A DNA stretch of 64,000 bases from an uncultured Lachnospiraceae bacterium (GTDB taxonomy: Bacteria > Bacillota > Clostridia > Lachnospirales > Lachnospiraceae), in assembly GCA_910579425.1 (NCBI GenBank), contig CAJTVL010000005.1, positions 38,304 through 102,303 of the forward strand, in the 5' to 3' direction. This document shows positions 25,881-34,235 of this stretch, in pieces; the stretch's first letter is position 1; each line of letters opens with the position of its first letter. The translations under genes and the position numbers were made by a program. Under the pieces are notes generated by a model. The model made no database searches and had not been told where the DNA came from. It worked only from the letters and a program-made list of their open reading frames with translations.

Positions 25881-26912
25881 ATGAGGTCAGGGAAGCGGAT
25901 GGAGACGGTCATTCAGATTCAGGATGTAACAAAAACCTTCGTGGGGAAGGATAACCGGGTGGAGGCCCTTAAGGGAATCAATCTGGAAATACATAAGGGG
26001 GAGATTTACGGCATTATCGGCATGAGCGGCGCAGGCAAATCCACCCTGGTAAGGTGCCTTAACTTTTTGGAAAGGCCCACTTCGGGAACGGTTTTGATAG
26101 AGGGGAAGGATTTATCGGCAATGAGCGACGGGGAACTGCGCAGAACCCGCACCCAGATTGCCATGATTTTTCAGCATTTTAATCTGCTGATGCAGCGGAC
26201 GGTGATTGACAATATCTGTTTTCCGCTGGAGATCACGAAGGTGTCCAGGAAGGACGCCCTGGCAAGGGCGAGGGAGCTGCTTGAGATCGTAGGGCTTTCA
26301 GAGAAGGAGCTTGCCTATCCGGCTCAGCTCTCCGGCGGACAAAAGCAGCGGGTGGCCATTGCCAGAGCCCTTGCAACCAATCCTAAGATCCTGCTCTGCG
26401 ATGAGGCCACAAGCGCACTTGACCCGAAAACCACAAGGGCGATTCTGGCCCTTTTAAAAGAGATCAATGAAAAATATGGAATCACCATTGTAATCATCAC
26501 CCATGAGATGGCGGTGGTGCAGGAAATCTGTTCTCATGTGGCAATCATAGACGAGGGGGTGCTTGCGGAAACCGGTTCGGTTACGGAGGTGTTCCAGAGG
26601 CCCAAATCCAAAGCTGCCAAGAAGCTGGTTTTCCAGGGGGAGGGAGAGGAGCGTCTGGAGATGAAGGGAAAGCGCTGTATCCGTATCGTTTTTACCAGCA
26701 ATTCCTCCTTTGAGCCCGTGATTGCAAACATGGTGCTGGCCTGCAAAATGCCAGTGAATATCCTTCTGGCGGATACCAGGGACATTGGAGGTGTGGCCCA
26801 CGGGCAGATGGTTCTCCAACTGCCGGAGGATCAAAAAACGGCGGAGAGCATGATAGAATACTTAAAAACAAGAAAACTGGAAGTGGAGGAGCTGGATAAT
26901 TATGTGGGATAG
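25881..26912 (+). CDS. metN: Methionine ABC transporter ATP-binding protein with NIL domain
   Basis: 343-residue ATPase of a D/L-methionine importer. Walker A GMSGAGKST, signature LSGGQKQRVAIARAL, Walker B LLCDEATSALDPKT and switch H in ITHEMAVV. Residues 255 onward form the NIL domain (RIVFTSNSSFEPVIANM), which binds methionine and shuts transport in known MetN proteins. Overlaps metI. Start ATG 25881, or ATG 25899 six codons later. No binding-protein gene follows, unlike the second met operon at 61206. Confidence 0.9.
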   Translation: MRSGKRMETVIQIQDVTKTFVGKDNRVEALKGINLEIHKGEIYGIIGMSGAGKSTLVRCLNFLERPTSGTVLIEGKDLSAMSDGELRRTRTQIAMIFQHFNLLMQRTVIDNICFPLEITKVSRKDALARARELLEIVGLSEKELAYPAQLSGGQKQRVAIARALATNPKILLCDEATSALDPKTTRAILALLKEINEKYGITIVIITHEMAVVQEICSHVAIIDEGVLAETGSVTEVFQRPKSKAAKKLVFQGEGEERLEMKGKRCIRIVFTSNSSFEPVIANMVLACKMPVNILLADTRDIGGVAHGQMVLQLPEDQKTAESMIEYLKTRKLEVEELDNYVG

Positions 26913-27567
26913 TCAAACGATAATGATGATAGTGGAGGGAACGGGAGCAACCCTCTATATGACCCTTGTTTCTACCCTGATCGCCTATTTGCTGGGGCTT
27001 CCCATAGGCATTTTGCTGGTGGTGACCGCGCCGGGAGGCTTAAAGCCGGTGAAAGCGCTCTATAAGGTATTGGATGTAGTGGTTAATATTGTGAGGAGTA
27101 TTCCTTTTTTGATTCTGCTCATGCTGATTATTCCCTTCACCCGTTTTGTTGTGGGAAAAAGCTACGGGGCGACGGCTACTATTGTCCCCCTTGCCTTTGC
27201 GGCGGCGCCCTTTGTGGCCAGGTTAGTGGAATCATCGCTTTTGGAAGTAGACCACGGAGTGATTGAGGCGGCCCAGAGTATGGGGGCAAGCCTCGGAACC
27301 ATTATCTGGAAGGTGCTTCTTGCGGAAGCCAGAGTTTCTCTGATTGTGGGCGGAACCATTGCTCTGGGAACGATTCTGGGATATTCCGCCATGGCCGGCG
27401 TGGTAGGCGGCGGCGGTCTGGGGGATATTGCCATCCGCTATGGATACCATCGCTACCAGGCAGATATTATGATCGTGACGGTAGTTTTGCTGGTGGTGCT
27501 GGTGCAGATTTTGCAGATGATCGGGACAAAGCTTTCCAAAAATCTGGATCGGAGGATTACAGGTTAA
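26902..27567 (+). CDS. metI: Methionine ABC transporter permease
   Basis: 221 residues, about five membrane helices; motifs VNIVRSIPFLILLMLIIPFT, AAPFVARLVESSLLEVD, EAAQSMGA (ATPase-docking loop) and AMAGVVGGGGLGDIAIRYGY are canonical for MetI. It starts inside the last codons of metN and is coupled to it. The gene pair lacks metQ; it might use the MetQ encoded at 62908 or another lipoprotein. Confidence 0.9.
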   Translation: MWDSQTIMMIVEGTGATLYMTLVSTLIAYLLGLPIGILLVVTAPGGLKPVKALYKVLDVVVNIVRSIPFLILLMLIIPFTRFVVGKSYGATATIVPLAFAAAPFVARLVESSLLEVDHGVIEAAQSMGASLGTIIWKVLLAEARVSLIVGGTIALGTILGYSAMAGVVGGGGLGDIAIRYGYHRYQADIMIVTVVLLVVLVQILQMIGTKLSKNLDRRITG

Positions 27568-27626
27568 TGATCGGCAGGGAGAGCGGCTGATACAGAAAAT
27601 CATTTATAGTGAAAGACGAATTAACA

Positions 27627-27646
27627 GGGGGCCGTTTGCGGCTCCC
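27627..27646 (+). promoter_or_regulatory. Hairpin next to the queC ribosome site
   Basis: GGGGGCCG and CGGCTCCC pair (seven of eight) around TTTG and end one base before GGGAGG. Could modulate translation start. It does not match any preQ1 riboswitch class I know. Confidence 0.35.
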
Positions 27647-27659
27647 GGGAGGAATTTTT

Positions 27660-28358
27660 ATGAAAGTATTGGTTTTATCAAGCGGAGGAATTGATTCAAC
27701 CACCTGTCTTGCCCTTGCTGTGGATAAGTACGGAAAGGAAAACGTGATGAGCCTTTCCGTATTTTATGGACAAAAGCATGCAAAGGAGCTTGAGGCGGCA
27801 AGAAAGATTGCCGCCTATTATGAGGTGGAGCACAGGGAACTGGATATGGCAGTGATTTTTGCCGATTCCGACTGTACGCTGCTAAGCGGAAGAGGAAGCG
27901 TGCCCCAGGGGGATTATGCCAGCCAGCTTCAGAGCCGGGAGGGGAAGCCGGTGTCCACTTATGTTCCCTTTCGGAACGGCCTGTTTTTGGCGGCGGCAGC
28001 TTCCGCTGCGTTGTCAAAGGGCTGCGGGGAAATCTATTATGGCGCCCATGGCGACGACAGTGCAGGCAATGCCTATCCGGATACTTCCAGCGCATTCCAT
28101 GAGGCCATGGGACAGGCAGTCTATGAGGGAAGCGGTAAGGCGCTTAAGATCGTCGCCCCTTTTATCAGAAGCCATAAATCCCAGGTGGTTGCGGAAGGGG
28201 TGAAGCTGAAGGTCCCCTATGAGTTGACCTGGTCCTGTTATGAGGGAGGTGAGAAGCCATGCGGGATTTGTGCTACCTGCATTGACAGAAAAAAGGCCTT
28301 TGACTTGAATGGCCTGAGGGATCCGGCACAAGCCGGCGAAGAGAACAAGAGCCGATAA
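27660..28358 (+). CDS. queC: 7-cyano-7-deazaguanine synthase
   Basis: Converts 7-carboxy-7-deazaguanine to preQ0 using ATP and ammonia, in queuosine biosynthesis. 232 residues; PP-loop LSSGGIDSTT at the N-terminus, YGAHGDDSAGNAYPD in the middle and a C-terminal zinc site with four cysteines in WSCYEGGEKPCGICATC. The open frame starts at 27609, but GGGAGG lies seven bases before ATG 27660. Followed by a queuosine-precursor transporter and queF; queD and queE are not in the window. Confidence 0.93.
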   Translation: MKVLVLSSGGIDSTTCLALAVDKYGKENVMSLSVFYGQKHAKELEAARKIAAYYEVEHRELDMAVIFADSDCTLLSGRGSVPQGDYASQLQSREGKPVSTYVPFRNGLFLAAAASAALSKGCGEIYYGAHGDDSAGNAYPDTSSAFHEAMGQAVYEGSGKALKIVAPFIRSHKSQVVAEGVKLKVPYELTWSCYEGGEKPCGICATCIDRKKAFDLNGLRDPAQAGEENKSR

Positions 28359-28386
28359 AAAGACAGATCAAGGAGGAAAAGATATA

Positions 28387-29079
28387 ATGACTAATTCGGT
28401 TTTATTTTTGGTTTCTATTGTATTTTACTTGTTTGCGGTGATCGCGGCTTATAAGTGGTTTGGAAGGACGGGACTTTATGTATTTACCGCAATCTCGGCC
28501 ATCCTTGCCAATATACAGGTCTGCAAAAATATTGATATATTCGGGCTTTCCACCACGGCCGGAAATGTGCTGTATGCGGCCAGCTTCCTGGTGACGGATA
28601 TTCTGTCCGAAAAATATGGGAAGAAGGCAGCAAAAAAGGCGGTTTATGTGGGGATTTTTACAACCGTGATCTTCCTGGTGGGAATGCAGGGGCTGCTTTC
28701 TTTTACGCCCAATGGCAGCGATATTATGGATCCTGCTATGCAGCAGCTCTTTGGGCTGGTGCCCCGGGTTGCTATAGCCAGTATTGTGGGATATATGTGC
28801 TCCCAGACCATTGATGTGACGCTTTATCATTTTATATGGAAGAAAACCGGCGATAATGAAAAGTGGCTCTGGGCAAGGAACTGCGGCTCCACTTTGACTT
28901 CCCAGGCAGTGGACACCCTGGTCTTTACTTTCATCGCCTTTTGGGGCATATACGAGAACGGAATATTTGTGAGCATTCTTCTCACGACTTATCTGTTCAA
29001 GGCCATTGTGGCATTCTGCGATACGCCTTTTGTGTATCTGGCAAGGAAGATTGCGGTGAGAGAAGAAAATCAGGCTTAA
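28387..29079 (+). CDS. yhhQ: Queuosine precursor transporter, YhhQ family
   Basis: 230-residue membrane protein with about six helices. YhhQ family traits: ILANIQVCKNIDIFGLSTTA, AASFLVTDILSEKYGKKAA, and the conserved tail TTYLFKAIVAFCDTPFVYLA. In E. coli this family imports preQ0/preQ1. It lies 28 bases after queC and before queF, supporting a combined synthesis and salvage module. Confidence 0.9.
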   Translation: MTNSVLFLVSIVFYLFAVIAAYKWFGRTGLYVFTAISAILANIQVCKNIDIFGLSTTAGNVLYAASFLVTDILSEKYGKKAAKKAVYVGIFTTVIFLVGMQGLLSFTPNGSDIMDPAMQQLFGLVPRVAIASIVGYMCSQTIDVTLYHFIWKKTGDNEKWLWARNCGSTLTSQAVDTLVFTFIAFWGIYENGIFVSILLTTYLFKAIVAFCDTPFVYLARKIAVREENQA

Positions 29080-29098
29080 GATGAGAGAGCCTTTAAGA

Positions 29099-29171
29099 GC
29101 CGCCTGCAGGCGGCAGGATGGAGGCTGAAATTGGGTCGCAGATGTGAAACCGCCTGTGCGGGTTTCGCATC
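29099..29171 (+). promoter_or_regulatory. Two hairpins between yhhQ and queF
   Basis: GCCGCC-TGCA-GGCGGC (29099-29114) and a 12-bp near-perfect stem GATGTGAAACCG with CGGGTTTCGCATC (29141-29171). No T run. Possible mRNA processing or translational control ahead of queF. Confidence 0.4.
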
Positions 29172-29205
29172 GCATTGGTGCAAAAAACACGGAATGGAGG
29201 TTAGA

Positions 29206-29676
29206 ATGGATCAGTTACAGGCACTTGGAAAGAAAACAGAGTATAAGATGGATTACGCTCCGGAGGTGTTGGAGTGGTTTGAAAATAAGCATAAGGAGAA
29301 CGACTATTTCGTCAAATTTAACTGCCCGGAATTTACATCCCTGTGTCCCATCACAGGACAGCCGGATTTTGCCACAATTTATATTTCCTATGTCCCGGGA
29401 GAAAAGATGGTGGAGAGCAAGTCTTTAAAACTCTATCTTTTTTCTTACAGGAATCATGGAGATTTTCATGAGGACTGCTGCAATAAGATCATGAAGGATC
29501 TGATCCGCCTTCTGGATCCCAAATATATTGAGGTATGGGGGAAATTTCTGCCAAGAGGCGGTATTTCCATTGACCCTTACTGTAATTACGGCAAAAAGGG
29601 AACGAAGTGGGAGGAGGTTGCCTTTCACCGCCTTGCAGATCATGATCTTTATCCGGAGAAGGTGGATAACCGGTAG
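29206..29676 (+). CDS. queF: NADPH-dependent preQ0 reductase
   Basis: Reduces 7-cyano-7-deazaguanine to preQ1. 156 residues, the short unimodular QueF type. Catalytic C47 in TSLCPITGQPD and D54 seven residues later match the known pair, and ESKSLKLYLFSYRN is the family motif for NADPH binding. The frame opens at 29131; GGAGG sits five bases before ATG 29206. Third gene of the queuosine precursor cluster. Confidence 0.93.
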   Translation: MDQLQALGKKTEYKMDYAPEVLEWFENKHKENDYFVKFNCPEFTSLCPITGQPDFATIYISYVPGEKMVESKSLKLYLFSYRNHGDFHEDCCNKIMKDLIRLLDPKYIEVWGKFLPRGGISIDPYCNYGKKGTKWEEVAFHRLADHDLYPEKVDNR

Positions 29677-29685
29677 AGGGGCGGT

Positions 29686-30504
29686 ATGAACCTTATACTG
29701 TGGTCAGAGTTTATTTCACGGGGAACTTTTTTGAGTTGCCAAAGCTATGATGACGGCTCTATGGCAATCAGAATTGCAGAATATGCTTTCATCGTTGCGA
29801 GACAGTTTGCAACATGGGATATCGGACATGCAACCATTCAAATGCCCAAGTTTTCGGTTATTTATGTCAAAAGGACAGATCAGACTCCCAAAACCACAAA
29901 AATTACTTTTGTATTTCCGGATGGGCAGGTTGTAAATTACGAGTCGGATAATGTGATTCTGGAAAAGCTTACAAAAGAATATATTATAGAAAAACGGCTG
30001 TTTCCCTACATTCCTTTTTATATTGCCAGGTATGAAAAAGCCATTGTTTCAGAAAAGGCCATAGATAATGCGGTAAAAGACCTGACATATTTCAGAGATG
30101 AAATGCTGCGTCTAAAAGAACAAAATGAAATCTCTGACGTAGAGATGATAGATCTTATGGGATTTGTGAATACTATTATTACTCATATTGCAAATGGAAA
30201 TAAGAGTGAAGAAAGGCTGGTGGACATTATGGGTGGAACTATAATTGAGACGGAATCTGAAAGGCTTATACGTCAGGGAATAAGTCAGGGAATAAGTCAG
30301 GGAATAAGTCAGGGAATAAGTCAGGGAATAAGCCAGGGGATGCGTCAGGGAATGCGTCAGGGACAGGCGAAGATGATTATTGAGATAGGACAGGAAGACG
30401 GGCTTGATGAGGTGACAATTTTAAGAAGATTACAGGATAAGATTGGCATGTCCATGGAGGAAGCGGACGACTGTATGAAAAAATACGGAAAGCAGCCGGT
30501 ATAG
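29686..30504 (+). pseudogene. 5'-truncated Rpn/PD-(D/E)XK transposase-like gene
   Basis: 272 codons that begin abruptly at the end of the family's nuclease core. Relatives read E-x-QSYDDGSMA; here the catalytic glutamate position is lost (LSCQSYDDGSMAIRIAEYAF) and no N-terminal core lies upstream because queF ends nine bases before. The rest (PKFSVIYVKRTDQTPKTTKI; YIPFYIARYEKAI; ERLVDIMGG) is well kept. Near the C-terminus an 8-unit 12-bp repeat encodes (R/S)QG(I/M). Likely non-functional as a nuclease; the remaining part might still be made. Confidence 0.65.
30271..30366 (+). repeat. Tandem 12-bp repeat, eight units
   Basis: Unit AGTCAGGGAATA repeated eight times with drift at the ends (last three units have GG to GC/AC changes). 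In frame it gives S/R-Q-G-I/M. Length changes by multiples of 12 would keep the frame, so copy number may vary between strains. Confidence 0.9.
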
Positions 30505-30554
30505 TCTTTTGGCGGTTTCTATGTGTCTGCCGTTGATATTCAGAGTGAAATCAG

Positions 30555-30590
30555 AAGGGGGATCCGTACTATACGGATCCCCCTTATTCT
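30555..30590. terminator. Terminator hairpin after the truncated Rpn gene
   Basis: Perfect 14-bp arms AAGGGGGATCCGTA and TACGGATCCCCCTT with a 3-base loop, then TATTCT. Works in either direction between convergent genes. Confidence 0.65.
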
Positions 30591-30623
30591 ATAGAAACAG
30601 GCTTTTGCCTGTTATAGTTAGTC

Positions 30624-30666
30624 GAAGCCGGTCGGCACCGTGAAAAAGCACCGGCGGCTTCTTTTT
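30624..30666 (+). terminator. Second intrinsic terminator in the same gap
   Basis: GAAGCCG (30624-30630) pairs with CGGCTTC (30655-30661); GGTCGGCACCG and GCACCGG pair inside; TTTTT follows. A smaller AACAGGC/GCCTGTT hairpin lies just before it at 30596-30613. Confidence 0.65.
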
Positions 30667-30784
30667 AAATGTAAAACGATGCTTATTCTGCCTCGCTTGT
30701 GATATATAAAACTATACAATAGATTTGTGTACAAAGTGTTGCGGAAATCGAAATAAAATCTTAAGTAAAGATAAAACTTTACTT

Positions 30785-31510
30785 TCACAGCTCATGTCGC
30801 CGCAGTGCGGCTATGGACAGGCCGGAGAGCAGCACAAGATACAGGACACAGGAAACAGTAAATGCCCTTAAGTCGATTTCCATTTGAGGGTTGTTGGCCC
30901 GCATCCCTAAACTGTAGAGGGAGTAAGGATACCAGAGTCCGAGGCCCTTGTTTGCTGCCAGCAGGCCGCCGATGCCGCCAACCAGACCGATGCCGATGGG
31001 GACGGCAAAGGAACGGATCACCATGGAGACGGCAAGCTGCACACAACAGATGACGCTGCCGCCCAAAAGGCCGCAGAGGAACCATTCCAGGGTCTTTGCG
31101 GGAAAAGGGTCGGTCAGGGCGCACAGCTTTCCGCAGATAAAATACAACAGGAAGATCCAGATATTCCCCAGCACCATTACCTTGACTGCCTGGAGGAGTT
31201 TTCCAAGGTAGAGGCATGAAAGAGGTACAGGGCAGGTCAGGAAGCTGTTCCAGTTATTGCGCAAATGCTCCAGCCGCCAGAGATAGGAGCAGAAAGTACT
31301 GATCAGGGCGGGCATGAAGATAAAGCACAAAAACAGGGAGTGCTGTGACCAGAGGCTGAACCATCCGCTTTTCAGGAGCTGTTGGTTTTGGAGGTAATTT
31401 CCTGTGCCGAAGAAGGCGGATATGATGGGCAGCACAAGGAAAGCCAGCCAGACGGGGCTCTTCCTTAATTTCAGTTGTTCTGCTTTTACGGTTCTAAATA
31501 AATAATCCAT
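30785..31510 (-). CDS. Lantibiotic-immunity-type ABC permease (LanG-like)
   Basis: 241 residues, about six membrane helices; N-terminus MDYLFRTVKAEQLKLRKSPV and the motif WSQHSLFLCFIFMPALISTF resemble LanG/MutG permeases. It is the last gene of the three-gene minus-strand operon after the LanF-like ATPase and LanE-like permease. Such transporters expel lantibiotics from the membrane. Here no peptide precursor or modification gene is nearby, so the role is probably resistance to peptides made by others. Confidence 0.75.
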   Translation of the reverse strand: MDYLFRTVKAEQLKLRKSPVWLAFLVLPIISAFFGTGNYLQNQQLLKSGWFSLWSQHSLFLCFIFMPALISTFCSYLWRLEHLRNNWNSFLTCPVPLSCLYLGKLLQAVKVMVLGNIWIFLLYFICGKLCALTDPFPAKTLEWFLCGLLGGSVICCVQLAVSMVIRSFAVPIGIGLVGGIGGLLAANKGLGLWYPYSLYSLGMRANNPQMEIDLRAFTVSCVLYLVLLSGLSIAALRRHEL

Positions 31511-31599
31511 TGTTTTGTCTCCTTTCTTGTCTGTCTGTCACGGCCTGGCCGCCGGCAGGAGCGTTACGCGCTGGGGATTCATTTCCATCCGGCCAGATT

Positions 31600-32352
31600 T
31601 CAGTTTTCTCTGCGGGAAAATAAGATTCTCCCTGCCGTATAAAAAATGACGATCCACACAAAGATCATGGCCACGGCAGCCAGCTCCACAGGGGAGTATT
31701 CGCGGTAATAATAGGTACTGATTCTGGTTGTGGAATCCCAGTCCATCATGACCAGGGTGGAATTCAGGTTGCCGCCCCAGGGGAGAAAAGAATAAAATTT
31801 CACGAACATAAGCAGCAGGCCGATCAGGGATCCGCAAAGTCCGGCAACCAAAGGGATCATCTGGTTTGCAAAGAACATGGACAGGGCAAGCTGCATCAGG
31901 AAAAGGGAGCTGTTGCTTGCCAGCTTCAGTACATAGGACAGAAGATAATGAGCAGGATCGGGATGGCCCTGGTAGCCCAGGTCATATCCCAGGAGGATAA
32001 AAAGGGCAAACTGCAGGGCAAACATAACGGCAATGATAATCAGGCCGCAGACTGCCTTGGAATGATAAAGGCTGCCGGGGCTGCGCAGGGTTTCCAGTTG
32101 TTTGAAGGTGCAGCCCTTGTGTTCAATATCGGACAGGCGGGAAGCCAGGATGGCCATAACGGGCGGAACCATGACCGCATCCAGGGCGGGCAGGGCGTAG
32201 AGAAGGGAGAGAAATCCTTGAGCCTGTTCCCCGGCGGTGGGGCTGCGCAGTGCCCATAATCCCCATAAAAACTGGGCGGCCAGAAAGGCTGCCATGGTAA
32301 GTCCTACTTTTCTTCTTTTGATCTTATAAAATTCCAGCCCAAGGGTTTTCAT
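31600..32352 (-). CDS. Lantibiotic-immunity-type ABC permease (LanE-like)
   Basis: 250 residues with about six hydrophobic segments; LGLEFYKIKRRKVGLTMAAF at the N-terminus and LSDIEHKGCTFKQLETLRSP in the cytoplasmic loop are family traits. The start overlaps the ATPase stop (ATGA). Pairs with the LanG-like permease 90 bases downstream. Confidence 0.75.
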   Translation of the reverse strand: MKTLGLEFYKIKRRKVGLTMAAFLAAQFLWGLWALRSPTAGEQAQGFLSLLYALPALDAVMVPPVMAILASRLSDIEHKGCTFKQLETLRSPGSLYHSKAVCGLIIIAVMFALQFALFILLGYDLGYQGHPDPAHYLLSYVLKLASNSSLFLMQLALSMFFANQMIPLVAGLCGSLIGLLLMFVKFYSFLPWGGNLNSTLVMMDWDSTTRISTYYYREYSPVELAAVAMIFVWIVIFYTAGRILFSRREN

Positions 32353-33272
32353 AGACTCGTCTCCTTTCCGGTTAGCGACAGGAAAATATCTTCCAGGCTT
32401 TTTTCTCTCTTTTCGATGCGGTAGAGGGCGATACCCTGTTCACAGATCTGGCGGCACAAATTGGCGATATGTTCATCCTCAATTACGGGAAGCATCACAT
32501 AGCCGTCCTCCTGCGGCGCTGCCTCCAGCCCGCCTCGGTGAAGCAGGGAGAGGGTCTCCTGGGGACGGTCGGTGCGTAGGGCGATCTGCTGTTTTGCGTG
32601 AGTGTGCAGGGATTTTAACGTATCCTGAAAGACAAGCGTTCCTTTGCGGATAATCCCCACGTGGTCTGCCATCTGGTCGATCTCACTGAGCAGATGGGAG
32701 GAAACCACTACGGTGATGCCGTACCGGGAAGGCAGTGTGCAGATCAGCTCCCGCATCTCCGAAATACCGGAAGGATCCAGGCCGTTGGTGGGCTCATCCA
32801 AAATAAGCAGCTTAGGGAAGCCAAGCAGGGCCGAGGCCAGCCCCAGCCGCTGCTTCATGCCCAGGGAATAGTGGTTTACCTTCTTTTTGCGTGCCGTGTC
32901 AAGCCGGACGATTTGGAGTACCTGGTCAATATCTTTTTCCGGGCAGCCTTTCAGGGTCTGCAGAATATGCAGATTTTCCTCTCCGGTGAGATGCCCATAG
33001 TAGCTGGGGGATTCGATGAGAGAACCGGTTTCGGCCAAAAGCTGGATACGGTTCTGCGCATTCACAGGCGTGCCGAAAAGGGTAATGCTGCCTGCGGTAG
33101 GCTTTGCAAGCCCCAGGATCATTTTAAGGGTGGTGGATTTTCCGGCCCCGTTTGGCCCCAGAAAGCCGTAGATACTGCCCTGGGGAACCTGCAGATCGAT
33201 AGAATTTACGCAGCGGACCTTGCCGTACTGCTTGGTCAGATTCTTTGTCTGAATGAGAAATTGTGTTTTCAT
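32349..33272 (-). CDS. Lantibiotic-immunity-type ABC ATPase (LanF-like)
   Basis: 307 residues. Walker A GPNGAGKST, signature YSLGMKQRLGLASALL, Walker B LLILDEPTNGLDPSG, switch H in SSHLLSE. The Q-loop position reads GSLIESPSYYGHLTG, with Glu in place of Gln: this E-loop is the known mark of LanFEG immunity ATPases. C-terminal domain (LEDIFLSLTG) typical of BcrA/LanF. The frame extends ten codons upstream; AAAGGAG serves ATG 33272. Divergent from the two-component system, which probably induces it. Confidence 0.85.
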   Translation of the reverse strand: MKTQFLIQTKNLTKQYGKVRCVNSIDLQVPQGSIYGFLGPNGAGKSTTLKMILGLAKPTAGSITLFGTPVNAQNRIQLLAETGSLIESPSYYGHLTGEENLHILQTLKGCPEKDIDQVLQIVRLDTARKKKVNHYSLGMKQRLGLASALLGFPKLLILDEPTNGLDPSGISEMRELICTLPSRYGITVVVSSHLLSEIDQMADHVGIIRKGTLVFQDTLKSLHTHAKQQIALRTDRPQETLSLLHRGGLEAAPQEDGYVMLPVIEDEHIANLCRQICEQGIALYRIEKREKSLEDIFLSLTGKETSL

Positions 33273-33298
33273 AAATGCTCCTTTCCGTATAGTCATAA

Positions 33299-33341
33299 AC
33301 ATAAGGGTGGCTGGCGTAGCCTGACGCCCGTTGTTTTTAGC
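33299..33341 (+). repeat. Dispersed palindromic repeat (copy C)
   Basis: Starts ACATAAGGGTGGCTGGCGTA and ends GACGCCCGTTGTTTTTAGC. The GGGTG/CGCCC ends pair, showing compensatory change relative to GGATG/CATCC in copy B, which argues for a conserved hairpin. It lies in the divergent gap between the LanF-like and regulator genes. Confidence 0.6.
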
Positions 33342-33490
33342 ATAACGGAAACACCTTACGCCCCGGTGAAGCTTACCTTACATTTACATTAAGATTGAGC
33401 CCCAGGTATTTTAGGGGAAAGGAAAAGATAGTATAATTATTGCTGAAAAAAGAGGGAACTGTTAAAGAATCGGAAAGGATAAGGAGCGAA

Positions 33491-34222
33491 ATGGACTTAT
33501 ATGAGCACAGAATCCTGATCGTGGATGACGAGCCTGCTTTGCAGAAGATGGTGAGTGACTTTTTATATAAGGAAGGCTATCGACAGGTGGCGGCAGCGGG
33601 GAGCTGCCGGGAGGCAAGAGGTGCGTTTGAAAGGGAACACCCCCATTTGATCCTGATGGATGTGATGCTTCCGGACGGAGACGGTTTTGGGCTGCTGAAG
33701 GAGCTGCGTCAGGAATCGGAGGTTCCGGTTATCTTTTTGTCGGCCAGGGACGAGGACGAAAACAGGTTGCGGGGACTCGGTCTTGGAGCGGACGACTACA
33801 TCACCAAACCCTTTCTGCCCCGGGAGCTGATCCTGCGTATTTCTGCGGTGTTGAAGCGGGTTTACCGGGCCAGGGACAGGCAGTGTGATGACGTGATATG
33901 GCTGGGAGACTGCCGGATCGACTTGGGCAGCGGCGTGGTGTACAGGCAGGATCCGGAGGGAGAGGAAGGTGTTTTTGACAAAACCGTGACACAGACAGCG
34001 TTGACGGCCAGGGAATATGCCATACTCAAGAAGCTGGCAGGCAACAGGGGGCAGATTGTGACCATTGATGCCCTGTGCGAGTCCGTATGGCCGGAAGGAA
34101 ATTTCGGGTATGAGAATACGCTGATCGTCCACATCAGAAGGCTTCGGGAAAAGCTCGAGCAGGATCCTTCCAGGCCCAGGCATCTTATAACGGCCCGGGG
34201 GCTTGGATATAAGCTGGTATAA
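33491..34222 (+). CDS. OmpR-family response regulator
   Basis: 243 residues. Receiver domain with acidic pair VDDEPAL, phospho-acceptor D57 in LILMDVMLPDG and lysine in DDYITKPF; winged-helix DNA-binding domain at the C-terminus (LTAREYAILKKLAGNRGQIV; NTLIVHIRRLREKLE). The open frame starts at 33440, but AAGGAG lies four bases before ATG 33491. A TATAAT box at 33432 may be its -10. Followed by its kinase; divergent from the LanFEG-like operon it likely controls. Confidence 0.9.
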   Translation: MDLYEHRILIVDDEPALQKMVSDFLYKEGYRQVAAAGSCREARGAFEREHPHLILMDVMLPDGDGFGLLKELRQESEVPVIFLSARDEDENRLRGLGLGADDYITKPFLPRELILRISAVLKRVYRARDRQCDDVIWLGDCRIDLGSGVVYRQDPEGEEGVFDKTVTQTALTAREYAILKKLAGNRGQIVTIDALCESVWPEGNFGYENTLIVHIRRLREKLEQDPSRPRHLITARGLGYKLV

Positions 34223-34235
34223 GAAAGGAAGATAA

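Noticed and set aside
27568..27659. preQ1 riboswitch before queC
   Set aside because: Only a G/C hairpin next to the ribosome site; no class I, II or III signature seen.
30271..30366. Tandem repeats as a CRISPR array
   Set aside because: Units are 12 bp with no unique spacers and are translated in frame inside an Rpn-type gene.
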